NCBI GenBank assembly: GCA_950295325.1
Contig: OX485807.1
Coordinates: 1,924,501 to 1,988,500, forward strand
DNA length: 64,000 nt
Source of the DNA: Polytrichum commune
Lineage: Eukaryota > Streptophyta > Polytrichopsida > Polytrichales > Polytrichaceae
Direction: 5' to 3'
Below, one piece after another: positions 10,601-21,282 of this stretch (its first letter is position 1; each line of letters opens with the position of its first letter). The notes below the pieces were generated by a model. That model worked only from the letters and a program-made list of their open reading frames with translations. It made no database searches and was not told the origin of the DNA. Both the position numbers and the translations under genes were made by a program.

Positions 10601-13600
10601 GGCCCTGCATAGCAAACCTCAACATTATGAGACTAATTGTTGCCTGCAAATATGTCTCGTTGAATATGACTACCAAGAATCTAAACTCCTGAGATGGCTC
10701 CTCTATAGAATAAACCCTAATTTTTCCAGTCATATTTACTGATGACCAGAAAAGGTTGCCAAAATGAGAACACCAATCTTGATTGCAACAGTAGGTCCTA
10801 GATTGCTACTTACACTAGAGCATTGCCGCTTGCCTGAGCAATCTTCACATACTCAAGCTGCTGGGGTGTCAAATCCGTTCCCATCAAAAGATTTGTCATT
10901 CCTGTATCAAGCAGAATGCAAGCTTCAGAATGTATGTAGGATCATATTTCACTACTTATTCTTCAGAATATGAAGCATTACAAAATCCTACTTGGGTTGA
11001 CAAAATCTGCAGAGAGCAATTCATGATGCCTGAAACAGAAAGGTCAGATCTCGTCAAATGTAAATTGATTCCCAAGTATGACCAATGCATGTGCATAAAT
11101 CACAAACCTTGAAAAAGGACCGACTGAATATAACAGTTGGAAAAAAACTAGAAAGGGTCAAAATCCGAATGAGGGTGGACTCACCTATCACACCATTCAT
11201 CGGAGTCCTGCAAAACAACAAAGCTGTGATGAGCAAAAACTTAAAAAGAATTAAAAGAGAGTTGGGGAGCATAGAAATGGCATCGCACTTTTAAAACCCA
11301 TGCCAATGAAAGCAAGCCAGCCATCACCACAGATCCGCTGTGATGCATGGACTAGCCTCAAATATATCATACAGAATTTGAAGCCTCACCTGATTTCATG
11401 CGAGACAGTTGCAAGAAAACTGGACTTCGCAGTGTCGGCAGCTTCTGCGTTGCTCTTAGCAGCTCTCAAATCCGCATTCATCGCATTCATGAGATTGACA
11501 TCTTTCTCAACAGTTGACATCCTTTTTAAAACAAGATACACAGCTACAGTGCAGAATACCACCACCGCCATCATAAGCAACGGCCAAGCAATAATGCTTC
11601 GCAAGACCTGCAACTGAACACTTTTTGGGTATGTGCATCGCAGCTGGAAATTCTGGGAACCGTAAGAGAACGGAACAAATACTGTATCGGGGCTTTGCTG
11701 TCCCACTTTGTACCCATAAAAAAACACTTCACAAGGGTTTGCCGTATCGGAGCAGTTGTAATAAGGACCTAATTCTGGGTCAACCAAAGAGACTGCACTC
11801 GCATCCAATCCATCATTGAACCTGTTCAAACAGCCAGATGCAGGATAAAATTGAAATCAGTTTCTGAAGTGACAACCTAGGAAAAGTCCCACATTGCCAC
11901 ACACAAAAACAGATGGAAAGCAGACAACCTAGAAACTTATGGCATGCTCTGGGTTGTACTTGCAAGGACCACCAGAGAAGAATCAACCCAATTTAGAACT
12001 TGATATACATGTTTGCGGTATGCCATCAAGAAGAGCAAGAAGAGCAGCCAACAGAAACCTAAGGTACAAATTTTCAAGTTCGACAGATGAAGAAGGCTGT
12101 TAAGTTCGATAGAACAGCACTCCTCAAACACTCCCAAGTACCCACCCCGCATCAATGGCATGCAAAAAAACGTGACTGCTGAATACCTGCTCATGACGGC
12201 GCCAAAAACCTCCTCAACACTCAAGACTGTCACCACATAACCTGCACAGTACAATTGCCGGGCTTGGAGGGTGAGGGCTTGTGAATCATAATCCCCATAA
12301 TATGGTAGGAAAGATCCCATTCGCCAAGTGCCATCCTGGATATATGGTGCAGACAGTGTAACATTGCCGGTGGTCTTCGCAATGACAATTGCGCTCTCCA
12401 AAATAGGGTACCCGGCTAGGTCGACCAGGTACGACGATATGTTGGCAGATTGATAAACTACGGGAACATACTCAGCGCTGTATGGCCGAGGAACAGCGAC
12501 ATTGTTAGCGTCGATAATGTGAAAGGTGCCATTAAACTCCCGTTCCACTGCTTGTCTTTGGTCTGCCAATACTCGCAGGCAGTACGCCAGGCTCTGCACG
12601 TGAGGGCGCAAGAAAACGGTCTGTTGAGTGAAGGCGAGCCACAAGTTTTGGTCAATGAAAGGCACACTTGCCACCAGCCCCAGGATCACGAAAGAGGCGC
12701 CAAGGTTATTGTCCACTTCCGACAAGAAGACCTGTTGACAGCAAATCACAAGCCAAATTATTCAACCTATACATGGTGCAATCAATGGTGTTGGTGGTAA
12801 ACTATTTGCATTCACATGGCTGCGATGACCTCTCCCCATAGTTTTTAGGAGCTATAACTCAAAAGAACAGGCAACTCCCGAGTCACATGAACACCACGAC
12901 GACACTGGTTCCATGTCGATTGGCCAAGAATATGCGCGCCGCCGAGAGGAGTTCGGTTGATCAGTATGAGCCCCACTGTAGAACTTAGGCAACGCTCGGC
13001 CGCCCGTCACACACTTCTTCAGGAATCGCGTTTCAAATCGCAATTGTACTTCTGCTACTGCTTATTTGAGCCCGAAGTTCCCGAAAACAGCGAACGATCA
13101 CATAGTACGTATGACTTGTTTAAGCTCATCTACTTGGAAGGCTAGGTAAGCTTCACAAGAAAGATAAAACGACAAAAGCGTCGCCTGCGCATGTGGCCAT
13201 AGTTCCTCTTCCATACTTCCACGGTGCAGATCGCCTGAAAACTGTTTCCCCCTCAAAAGGTTCACATACGTTGCCGTCCAGAGGCTCCAACGAAGGAGAC
13301 TGTCCCCCCAGGATTGAATGTATACGAGGGAGAAAGTGTCAAGTCTCGCATTCAAAGATCAAACACACAGTCTACGACAATGCACCGTCCAACAAAGGAA
13401 AGGGCGCGCATGCCGCAAGACATCAAGGTAGGAGGTACATCATCAACACTCGAGAACCCCCGATGGGCCCTTGGTCCCGCGAGATTGAGGATTTAACCTC
13501 ACAAGGATCTACGCTGAGGTCAGGGCCGCAGTGATGGACTTAACCCAAACTGGCTTTCACATATTAAGGTATCGTCCAGAGGCTCCAAAGTCAACATCTC

Positions 13601-14047
13601 TGCAAAAGTGTCCGTCTTGATTGAATGTATCTCGCATTCTTAAGCTCAGACTCACTGAGACAGTGCACAGTGGAAGGCGTCAAAGAGATATTTTTAAACG
13701 TCTCGAGATACTCAGACCAGCTGCCTTTGTCATGCGAGATTGAGATTTCTACAAGGTTGGTGAGCATTCTGAGGTTAGGGCCGGATGGAGTTAATCCAAC
13801 CCCCGCCGAGAGGAAGGGTGGATGTCAAGGTTACCTCTTTGCGGTTCTCGCATTTGAGCTGAAATTCCTGGCGCTGGTTGGTCAAGGAGTTCCGGTACAC
13901 CAGCACACCGACCACGATGACCAACACCCACGCCAACAGGACGCATGCCGCACGCACGAGCAGCGAGCGCAGCGGGTTGCACGCACAGCAAGGGAACAGG
14001 CGCATCTGCGTCGTCTTCGGTGCAGTGAGTACCGTCTCCTCCATCAT
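7687..14047 (-). CDS. CHASE-domain hybrid histidine kinase (cytokinin-receptor-like), 13 exons
   Basis: Exons on the minus strand: 13835-14047, 12187-12731, 11390-11821, 11185-11207, 10814-10901, 10364-10604, 9721-10239, 9369-9581, 9023-9108, 8608-8920, 8285-8449, 7947-8156, 7687-7767. They join in one frame of 1042 residues, all with GT/AG borders. Order: short N-terminus, membrane helix (about 33-51), extracytoplasmic CHASE domain (72 to about 310, with TTGNVTLSAPY), second helix (about 328-351), and HisKA with phospho-His394 in ATVSHEIRTPMNG. The ATPase has an N box ending at residue 514, DSGIGIP 648-654, LFEPFVQAD and GGTGIGL. A degenerate receiver (LLVDANP) follows, then a true receiver with DD893-894, Asp941 (LMDIQMP) and Lys1016. 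The family passes phosphate from His to Asp and on to HPt proteins. CHASE binds cytokinin in AHK2/3/4. This CHASE is divergent, so the ligand is uncertain. The start is the first in-frame ATG. Confidence 0.93.
11185..11207 (-). other. 23-nt microexon of the histidine kinase
   Basis: The exon encodes TPMNGVI plus split codons, directly after the phospho-His exon. The acceptor TTTGCAG and donor GTGAGT are both strong. Phases are 2 in and 1 out, and the reading frame needs this exon to join SHEIR to GMTNLL. Because this peptide is an invariant part of the H box, the exon cannot be an artefact. Confidence 0.9.
13275..13799 (-). repeat. Diverged tandem duplication inside kinase intron 1
   Basis: Two units with a period of about 298 bases: both start CGTCCAGAGGCTCCAA (13275 and 13573). 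Both then carry GATTGAATGTAT, GCGAGATTGAG and an AGGGCCG block in the same order. The second unit ends next to the exon 1 donor. No coding frame is preserved. Confidence 0.75.
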
Positions 14048-14102
14048 CGTCACTAGAAGCAGCCGCGGCAGGAGGGCCCCCCAAACTCTCACCCCCACTC
14101 AT
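13791..14102 (-). other. Upstream ORF overlapping the kinase start codon in another frame
   Basis: The ATG at 14102 opens a 103-codon frame (MSGGESLGG...) that overlaps the entire first coding exon and terminates in intron 1 sequence. The kinase frame has no ATG until 14047. If transcripts start upstream of 14102, ribosomes would meet this ATG first. Its peptide has no recognisable domain. It could repress translation, or the transcript may simply start after it. Confidence 0.5.
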
Positions 14103-15251
14103 AGCTCATCGCTCTCCAGATCCACCACCGTTACAGCGATGATGACGATTCAATCTATCCAGCACACACTGCGCCTGCTCATCCTCGCCCAAAATTCCTG
14201 GCTGCCCATCAGCCTCACTCACTCACTCACTCACTCCTGCGACCGCATCCACACTACCTCGGACCTACTTACACTTCGGATCACTCCGATTGCGGCCTCC
14301 TCCTCCTCCTGTTGCATGATGAATCCTTGCAATGCTCCATTCACCTAGCCCGGCATCCCGCCTCCACACGCCCTCCCGCGGCCTACCTGACTAATAATCA
14401 TCATTCGCAACCCAGCTTCATTCTTCGAGTTCGTACACCGCCAGAAGCCACCTGTCTGCGAGCTCGGAGCCTATCAACTTTTTCGCGACGGTTGTCTCCT
14501 CCTGCCGGGCGGGTCTACAACTACCATGACCACCATCATCATCAAACCCACTCCGCCACTATTGATGAATCCAAGGTCCAGGAAGCGAAGTCAGAGAGCC
14601 CTAACCCAGCCTCCCTCCCCACTTGCTTCCTGTGCTCATCACACAGGCCACCACGTGAAATTCGAGGTTTCGTGACGACGGATTCGGTGACAGGGAGCTA
14701 AAAATTGCCGATCACCCCGCCACGGTGCGGGCATCTCCCCCACCTGGCGTCCACCACATCACAGAATTTACAACATGCCCCGACAACGGTGAAACCTGCC
14801 AGAGGAGAAACTGCTCTTCCAATTTTCCCCTCTCGACGGTTATTTTTTCCCTTAATTCTTTATTTTTTTACCCGCGACGGTGGCAGGGTTGACTTTGCAC
14901 CACTTGTACATAGTAGCTCGCTGTCAAAAAACAACAAAAATATGTGAATCATCATCAATATCGCCAACTTATCCCTCGGTTATCATCTCTGTTTCCTCAG
15001 CCCTTCACGCAGGCCGCCCCTTGACGTCACCACTGCTCACCTCATCCGCTGAGCTAAGCATCTCCCTCGCTGCAGCGGCCTACCTCAACCCCAATTCTGC
15101 GCCACTGTTGCTTTCAAGCTGCCCTCGGGATTCGGACGAAGATCGAACATGGTGAACTTGCAACTCTTTGAGTAAGTTAGGTGCTGATCGGAGGCTGAAG
15201 ATTGCCAAAAGGCATCGATCGGAAACCAGACCTTCAATTAAGTTACCTTAC
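14048..15251 (-). promoter_or_regulatory. Promoter and 5' leader region of the histidine kinase
   Basis: A C/T-rich, gene-free stretch upstream of the kinase. It contains a CTCA microsatellite at 14214-14236 and a CACGTG G-box core at 14652-14657. Open frames here are low-complexity and not supported as genes. Confidence 0.4.
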
Positions 15252-15254
15252 TTA

Positions 15255-15724
15255 GGGCCACCTCACACGTGAGCCTGCGGGCCCGTGACCATTGCATTGC
15301 ACTTCAAGCACTCTCATTGGCGGAAAAGGCGGAGCCGGTCCAAGTTCACTTCACACTATGTTTCAGGGACCAACAAAGTAAGTGAATGCAAGATGGATGG
15401 ATCCTTCTTTCGTGCTCACTTGGACTATTTTCAAGGCCCACCTCTTGGAGGTAGGCCTAACACAAAACTAGGAGATCATGGCACTCCGAAAGTTCACAAC
15501 CCGTCGATTTCTTATATTTACCATGTGTGACGACCCCGCATGATTACAAACTCATTGAAATAACATTCAGTTGAGGGTCCGGTCACATACGACTTCACAT
15601 TACACTTGAGAATCCGTGACCACACTACATGATTTTGGAAGTGTCTCAGGACGGCCTTTGGACACTTCTTTTGGACTCTCACAGTTTCATGCTCGCGGCT
15701 CTTAGCTCGTACGTGAAGTGGCCC
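15255..15724 (+). mobile_element. PIF/Harbinger-like MITE, family C, copy 1
   Basis: A 470-bp element with terminal inverted repeats of the type GGGCCACCTCACACGTGAG and its complement. It is flanked by TTA at 15252-15254 and 15725-15727. A 3-bp TTA/TAA duplication plus GGG-starting ends is diagnostic of PIF/Harbinger MITEs. Same family as 22273-22743, 40470-41529 with its insertion, and 50736-51219. Confidence 0.88.
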
Positions 15725-15727
15725 TTA

Positions 15728-16357
15728 CTCACCACAATACCAAACCCCAACTATTGTTTTACGTACGCAGTTGTCGTTTGATTCCTTTCTCCAGTTCTCC
15801 CACGTCTACCGACTACATTTACACAAGAGAACTCATGTTGATTGCATCAGCAAAACTACGATGAAACATATGCAACCCACCCAATTGAAAACCAGACCCC
15901 CCCCCCTCCCCTTCATTAGTTATGACGATTAGAAATGCATGTTCGTTGATCTCTTGATTGGATACATACATCCTCCCAGTTACGTTCATTGTTGAGTGTA
16001 GAGGAGTTATTAATATTCGAAGACATAGTCCAATCTCCCCTAAACACGTGTCTTTATGATGTTTACTCATTGATCCTCCCCGAACCAAGCAAATCTAGGG
16101 ATCCGGTTTTTTAAAAAAGTAACCAATTAACACCCACATACCTTTTGTTGGGTTTTGGTTGTCATAGGCAAAGTGATTGTGCTTTGTGACAAGGAGGTGG
16201 GCCACTAATGGAGGTCCTAGTGTGTCATTGGCCATTGTTGCTCCTGCCATGCAGCAGTAGGGGATCAAAACTTCACATGCAATTCACAAGTACCTTGAGT
16301 CAAAGTATGTAACTTATGGATGCTTCTATTCTTTCCCTGCATCGTGTAAACTAACTA
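15728..16357. other. Gene-free spacer
   Basis: No gene seen. A C-rich tract near 15895-15910 is the only notable feature. The minus-strand open frame across 15819-16088 has no recognisable motif. Confidence 0.5.
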
Positions 16358-16575
16358 CGTTGATTATCCCGATTTAGTGTGTGTCACTATACGGAGTTAC
16401 ACAGTGCCTCTAAGTATTTAATGAGAATGTCATTTTTTACTGAGCAAAGTCATTTATGTTTTATAATGCCTTAAGAACACTTTGAACTTCCGTTGGTAGA
16501 AATTGAACTCCTGAGTAAGACGTTATTATGTTGCGTAATTTTGAATAAGTAACACATACTGTTTGGGATAATCGG
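16358..16575 (+). mobile_element. Family H MITE, short copy
   Basis: Ends near GTTGATTATCCCGATTTAG and TTTGGGATAATCG form an imperfect inverted repeat. The interior aligns with the left arm of the larger element at 20421-21343, for example the block around TGAGAATGTCATTTTTTACT. About 218 bp, non-coding. Confidence 0.6.
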
Positions 16576-17100
16576 TGTACCACCTTGCAAGTAGGTGTTG
16601 TAGTCTCGCACTACACTAAATATGATACTTAGTGTCACCAATTCTAATTGTCTTGATCATTACTTATTGTACACCGCATAATAGTGTCACCAACACTAAA
16701 TGTTAACCCAACGTTATTTTTGTCGTTCCTTGTAATTTTTGGGGGATTATGGAATTACAGTGTTGCAATTACCGTCACTAACCAAGTCAATTTTCATCCA
16801 ATTTTTAATCATCTATGACAATATTTCATCACAAGTTGCTGACAAGAGAAGGTAGGGTTTTGCCCAATGGATGCACTCGTACATCATCCATGAAAATATT
16901 TGTTCACTTATTCATAAGTAGTGTCATCCAAAAAGTTACGATAGTGATATAAAATACCATATGACACTAAATATCGTATTTAGTGCAATTACCTCTCATC
17001 CATGCAGCATACGAATTTGCCACCCTTTATTTACCCATGGTTGAAATGTTAGTTGCGCTTGGGCTCATGGGGCGTCCTAGTGACACATGACCACTACACC
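16576..17100. other. Spacer with family-B-like fragments
   Basis: Short copies of the ACTAAATATGATACTTAGTG-type motif and a CACCAATTCTAATTGTCTTG block, which recurs near 20330. No gene seen. Confidence 0.45.
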
Positions 17101-18273
17101 GTTTATGGTATTTAGGGTGAGTTTGCGTGTAGGTTGCTCGCACACTAGATTCTAGTGTGAGTGAGGACAAACCAAAGCAAACGTAGAGGGGATCTGGTGG
17201 TGTAAGGTTCATATGTGCGAAGTACACTAAATATACCAAATAGTGAGCGTGATGCTAATTCAAGTCACATGCACAATCTAGCCAAATCTCGAAGTTACTG
17301 AGGATTGATGTTGCTACTGAATGACAGTAAATTCGCTACTATAGTATAGTCTATGCTCATTTACCAAAGATTTCAAGAAAATTATTGTGTGCTTGTGATT
17401 AGTGTGTGCCACATGCTTGTCAATGAATAGTGCCAAGTGCCAAGATGAACAATGTTTCCTAAGTCTTTTGGTGGCATTAATTCATGGCGTAAAGGAATTT
17501 AATATCACCTTCACTAATCTCCCACACTCACTAATTGGTATAGTTAGTTTAGCTACTCCCATCTTCGAGAATCCAAGCCACCTACTAACCTCCTCCTCCC
17601 AGTTCAAAGGATGAAGATCTAGACCAACAATGGTTCTCTTGTTTGAAGTCAACCGGTCGTACACTTTCAGTGGCATGCACTTGTAGGTTAAAAAAAGAAT
17701 TTAGTGGGCGCATGGAAATCAATGGCCCATATCCATGGCCCTCCACATTCTAGGGGATTTCTAGAATGTGGTTGGGTGATGGCATGTGCTTAACTACATG
17801 CGAACACCTCCGACCCACTATTATCCAGAATCTAGTGGACGAGCGGCCTACATGGAAAACCACCCTTAATGTCATGTACACTATTTGCGAAAGGCCTAAA
17901 CTAGATGCCTAGATATCTCAAAGTGCCACGCCCGCTAATTACCAATGTGATGCCATTCGTCAACATAAGTAGCTTCTTTAAGTGAACAAATATCTACATT
18001 GTGACATTTGGAGTAGCACTTTGAGATACTTTAGATGATAGTCTTGCATTTTAGTATGCAAGGGGAAGACTTTTTCGACTATACTAATGGCTAGTGTCAC
18101 GTGTTTACATTTTAGTATGCAAGAGAAGACATTCTTGAACATACTAATGCCAAGTGTCATTTGTGTACACTTTAGTCAACTTGTAGGCCATTGTGTAACA
18201 TAAGCGTGCACCTCGTAACACTATTGAACATACTCATGCCAAGTGTCATGAGGTGACACCAAATACCATAAAC
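17101..18273 (+). mobile_element. Family I element, copy 2, interrupted by a family G element
   Basis: It starts GTTTATGGTATTTAG and ends CAAATACCATAAACG. Apart from an insertion at 17115-17865, it matches the reverse complement of 1303-1824. An internal segment near the right end is missing relative to copy 1. Confidence 0.7.
17115..17865 (+). mobile_element. PIF/Harbinger-like MITE, family G, copy 1 (nested)
   Basis: A 751-bp insert with ends GGGTGAGTTTGCGTGTAGG and the complement of GGGTGGTTTTCCATGTAGG. It is flanked by TTA at 17112-17114 and 17866-17868. The uninterrupted family I copy has a single TTA at this point, which gives the insertion site directly. Other copies: 24357-25449 and 63017-63393. 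Confidence 0.82.
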
Positions 18274-18288
18274 GATTTAGTTATAGAT

Positions 18289-18374
18289 TAACTGGTCGAG
18301 CTTGAGAAATAACCGGTCGAAGTTCAAGACTTCATACAAATTACTTATCATTTCAAAGGAATCTATAGATTCAG
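18289..18374 (+). repeat. Dispersed repeat family L fragment
   Basis: Shares the AAATAACCGGTCGAAGTTCA leader and the AAAGGAATCTATAGA block with 29229-29410 and 40165-40375. Non-coding. Confidence 0.6.
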
Positions 18375-19128
18375 AATTTTAAAATAAAAAAGAAAATCCA
18401 AAAGATGTCACAGAACATTACTCGGTGATGTGGACCCTTAGAATATAACGATGAGATGCTAGAAATTCAATTTGACGTTGACTCTCCCCCCCCCCCCCGG
18501 CGCAGCTTTTCGAACATCTCACCGTTATATTTTGAAGACCACAGGACGAGAGTTGAACGACCAATTATGTACGGAAACTGGATAGTTTTTTAAGTGAAGG
18601 CTATACTATTTTTATTTTTATTTTTTTTCCGAAAGATAAAAAATACACAGAACGAGTGCAATTAGCCCACAGTAACTTCTAAATCCTCACCTCATGGAAT
18701 CCTGGGCCCTTGTAGATATGCTGTAAAGATGGATCTGCAGGAGCTCTTGCATGAAGCCGCTCTAGTTAATTAATCCATTAAGAACGCCCTCGGTATTCCT
18801 ATTACATGCACGGGAACTGGGGCGATGTTTAAGTTCAAAGCACCTGCCAAGGGGGTGGCTCAAAAACGCTATTAGTGTGGGGCCATTTTGCTATTAACAC
18901 CAACACACCGTAACTTGCCAGGGTCAAATACACCGAATTATGCTAGTAAAGTTAAGCTCGAATGAATTAACAATAGATTTATAGGGAAGCATGTTTCTAC
19001 CTCTCCCCTTCCCCCCAATGATAGGTGTTGGGCAACGCCCACACTTGCACAATACACAATGATAAATTTGTGTTACTTTTTTTTAGAGTAAATAAGAATT
19101 CCATTGCCAAAAGAAATGAGTACAACTT
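18375..19128. other. Gene-free spacer
   Basis: Contains a C-tract near 18486-18498 and a T-rich run near 18608-18635. No gene or complete element recognised. Confidence 0.5.
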
Positions 19129-19449
19129 CACTAGTAGACAATTATGTGAAAAAGAACCGCAGTCGTTTTCCCATTGTGGTTCTTTTGACCACCGTGATTT
19201 TCAATTGCTAAATGACGACAAGTTTTTCGTTTTCGTTTTGCAACCGTAGTTTTAAAATTTATGGGGTGTGTAATACACTGTTGAAAAGCTTTCCAACGGT
19301 ATATTACAAGCCCCCAAATTCCTAATAATTCGGTTGGTAAACCAAACAAAACAATTATGCAATCGTTTAACAACTGCATAGTAGGTTGGTCCAAAAAACC
19401 GCAATGGGGAAACAATTGCGGTTTTCCTTTGCATAGTTTTCTACTAGTG
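19129..19449 (+). mobile_element. CACTA-like non-autonomous element
   Basis: A 321-bp element beginning CACTAGTAGACAATTATG and ending with the complement of CACTAGTAGAAAACTATG. The inverted repeats continue for about 60 bases around an AACCGCA core. CACTAGTAGAAAA termini are typical of plant CACTA (EnSpm) elements. I could not find a convincing 3-bp target duplication. The right end is reused in the adjacent tandem array. Confidence 0.75.
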
Positions 19450-19888
19450 CCAAGCACCTTGCGAACGCCAAGGCCAAAAGATCCCAGGGTGTAGAGGCTT
19501 TTTCGTCATTCCAATATTAATCGAATCCTTGAAGTGGCTCCACAAATTTCTTCATTGTTTTATATATATGCTTGGAAGGGCATAGTTTTCTACTAGTGTC
19601 AGGCACCTTGCGAACACCAAGACCAAAAGACCCCGGGGTGTAGAGGTTTCTTCTTCGTTCCTTTATTAATTGAATCCTTGAAGCAACTCCACAAATTTCT
19701 CCATTGTTATGTATATACATATATGCTTGGAAGTGCATAGTTTTCTACTAGTGCCATGAACCTTGCAAACGCCAAGGCCAAAAGATCCCAGGGTGTAGAG
19801 GTTTCTTCTTCATTCCTTTATTAATTGAATCCTTGAAGCGACTCCACAAATTTCTTCATTGTTTTATATATATGTTTGGAAGTGCACA
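19432..19888 (+). repeat. Tandem array of about 150-bp units carrying a CACTA end
   Basis: Three units start CATAGTTTTCTACTAGTG at 19432, 19581 and 19736 (periods 149 and 155). Each continues with GCCAAGGCCAAAAGATCCC-like sequence and a TATATATG run. The first unit begins inside the right terminus of the CACTA-like element, so the transposon end has been amplified with its flank. Confidence 0.85.
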
Positions 19889-20420
19889 TGGTACTATTGT
19901 CATAGCTCTAGCATTGACCTACATGGATTCTCCATGCAACTAATCAACCATACTCAGTTATAGAACCCCCACATAAGTTGGTGGGTGTGGCCAATGACTG
20001 ACTCCCACTAGTGTTGATCACTCTACTAGTATTTTTAACATTATCACCAATTAAATGTATTGAAAATGATTTATAATTGTTCGCTAGCCCCAACCCCATG
20101 ACCAAACTAACCAAACAAGAAAAACAAGAATGTTTTTCCCAATGTGTTACTATTTTTTCTATTACGATATGTAAGTTTTCAAAGTTGCACTAAGTATTGT
20201 GTTTAATGTCACATACCCTTTGCCCTGTGGGCTCTGGCTCATTGTCGAGACGAACAAACACTTTATTCACGCCGGCCCTTGAAAAGGGGGCAGGTGTTCA
20301 TATCTATCTATCTATCTATCTTTAATGTCACCAATTCTAATTGTCTTGCTCAAATACTAATTGCTAGCCGACCCGTTTAGTGTCACCAACACTGAATGTA
20401 GACCTTACATGATTTTAGTA
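19889..20420. other. Spacer with TATC microsatellite
   Basis: A TATC repeat lies at about 20301-20322. It is followed by the TTAATGTCACCAATTCTAAT block shared with 16630. No gene seen. Confidence 0.5.
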
Positions 20421-20640
20421 TATTGATTATCCCAATTAGCGTGTGTTACTATTTGAAGTTACATCGTGCAATAACTACTTTATGAGAATGTAATATTCAC
20501 CAAGCAAAGTCACTTATGTTCTATAATGTCCAAACAACCCTATTGAACTTTTGATAGTGAATATTGAACTCAAGAGTGCAATAACGTCCTACTTAGGAGT
20601 TACATTTACTATCAAAAATTCAATAGGTTGTTCAGACAAT

Positions 20641-20956
20641 AGAGTTATCCTTTAACTCAACCGGAGTTTTAGTAGGGAGCTGGTTGTTTCTTTCCATGTT
20701 CGGTAAGTTGTGAGTGCATGCTTGGAGTCAATGTGGAGGTTTGAACGAAGGACATTCCATATTGGTTCATTGGGTATCAAACTCATTTTGGCGTCTCTTG
20801 GCATGCCAAAATGAGTTTGGTACCCAATGAACTAATATAGAAGGTCCTTCGTTCAAACCTCCACATTGACTCCAAGCATGCACCCACAACTTACCGAACA
20901 TGGAAAGAAACAACCAGCTCCCTACTAAAACTCCGGTTGAGTTAAAGGATAACTCT
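20641..20956 (+). repeat. Near-perfect 152-bp-arm hairpin
   Basis: Arms 20641-20792 and 20805-20956 are inverted copies with a 12-base loop. Aligning them by eye gives five mismatches in 152 bases (about 97% identity) and no gaps. A transcript would fold into a long double-stranded RNA of the kind Dicer-like enzymes process. The arm is not obviously complementary to any exon in this window. It could be an inverted-repeat siRNA locus, a young miRNA precursor or just a recent foldback duplication. Confidence 0.85.
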
Positions 20957-21009
20957 AATATAGAACATAAATGACTTTGCTTGGTAAAATGTTACATTCT
21001 CATAAAATA

Positions 21010-21282
21010 CATTGTTTTTTGTAATTAGTGTGGGTGGGAAATTCATGTGGGTTGGAATTTAGTGTGGCCCACATTATTCTTATAGCACTTCCCTTGGTTA
21101 ACATTAATAATTAATTATCAATAGTACTTGGCTTGCCTTTAATTTTCATCCAACTATGTAACCTATAAAGCCCAAACCCATTTTTCACTCTAGAAATTAT
21201 AGTGGGCCACTTCAAAACAAAGGAAAAAAATAGTGCAGATAATTGGGAATAAGTGTGGCCGCACTAATTAGACAAAACAATG
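21010..21282 (+). mobile_element. Stowaway-like MITE nested in family H
   Basis: A 273-bp insert with ends CATTGTTTTTTGTAATTAG and CTAATTAGACAAAACAATG, flanked by TA at 21008-21009 and 21283-21284. The opposite arm of the host element has one TA at the equivalent position. TA duplication fits the Tc1/mariner-type Stowaway group. One end of a second copy is visible near 22757. Confidence 0.78.

Noticed and set aside
19432..19888. Regular repeats considered as a CRISPR-like array
   Set aside because: Units are about 150 bp and directly tandem with no unique spacers, in a plant nuclear context.
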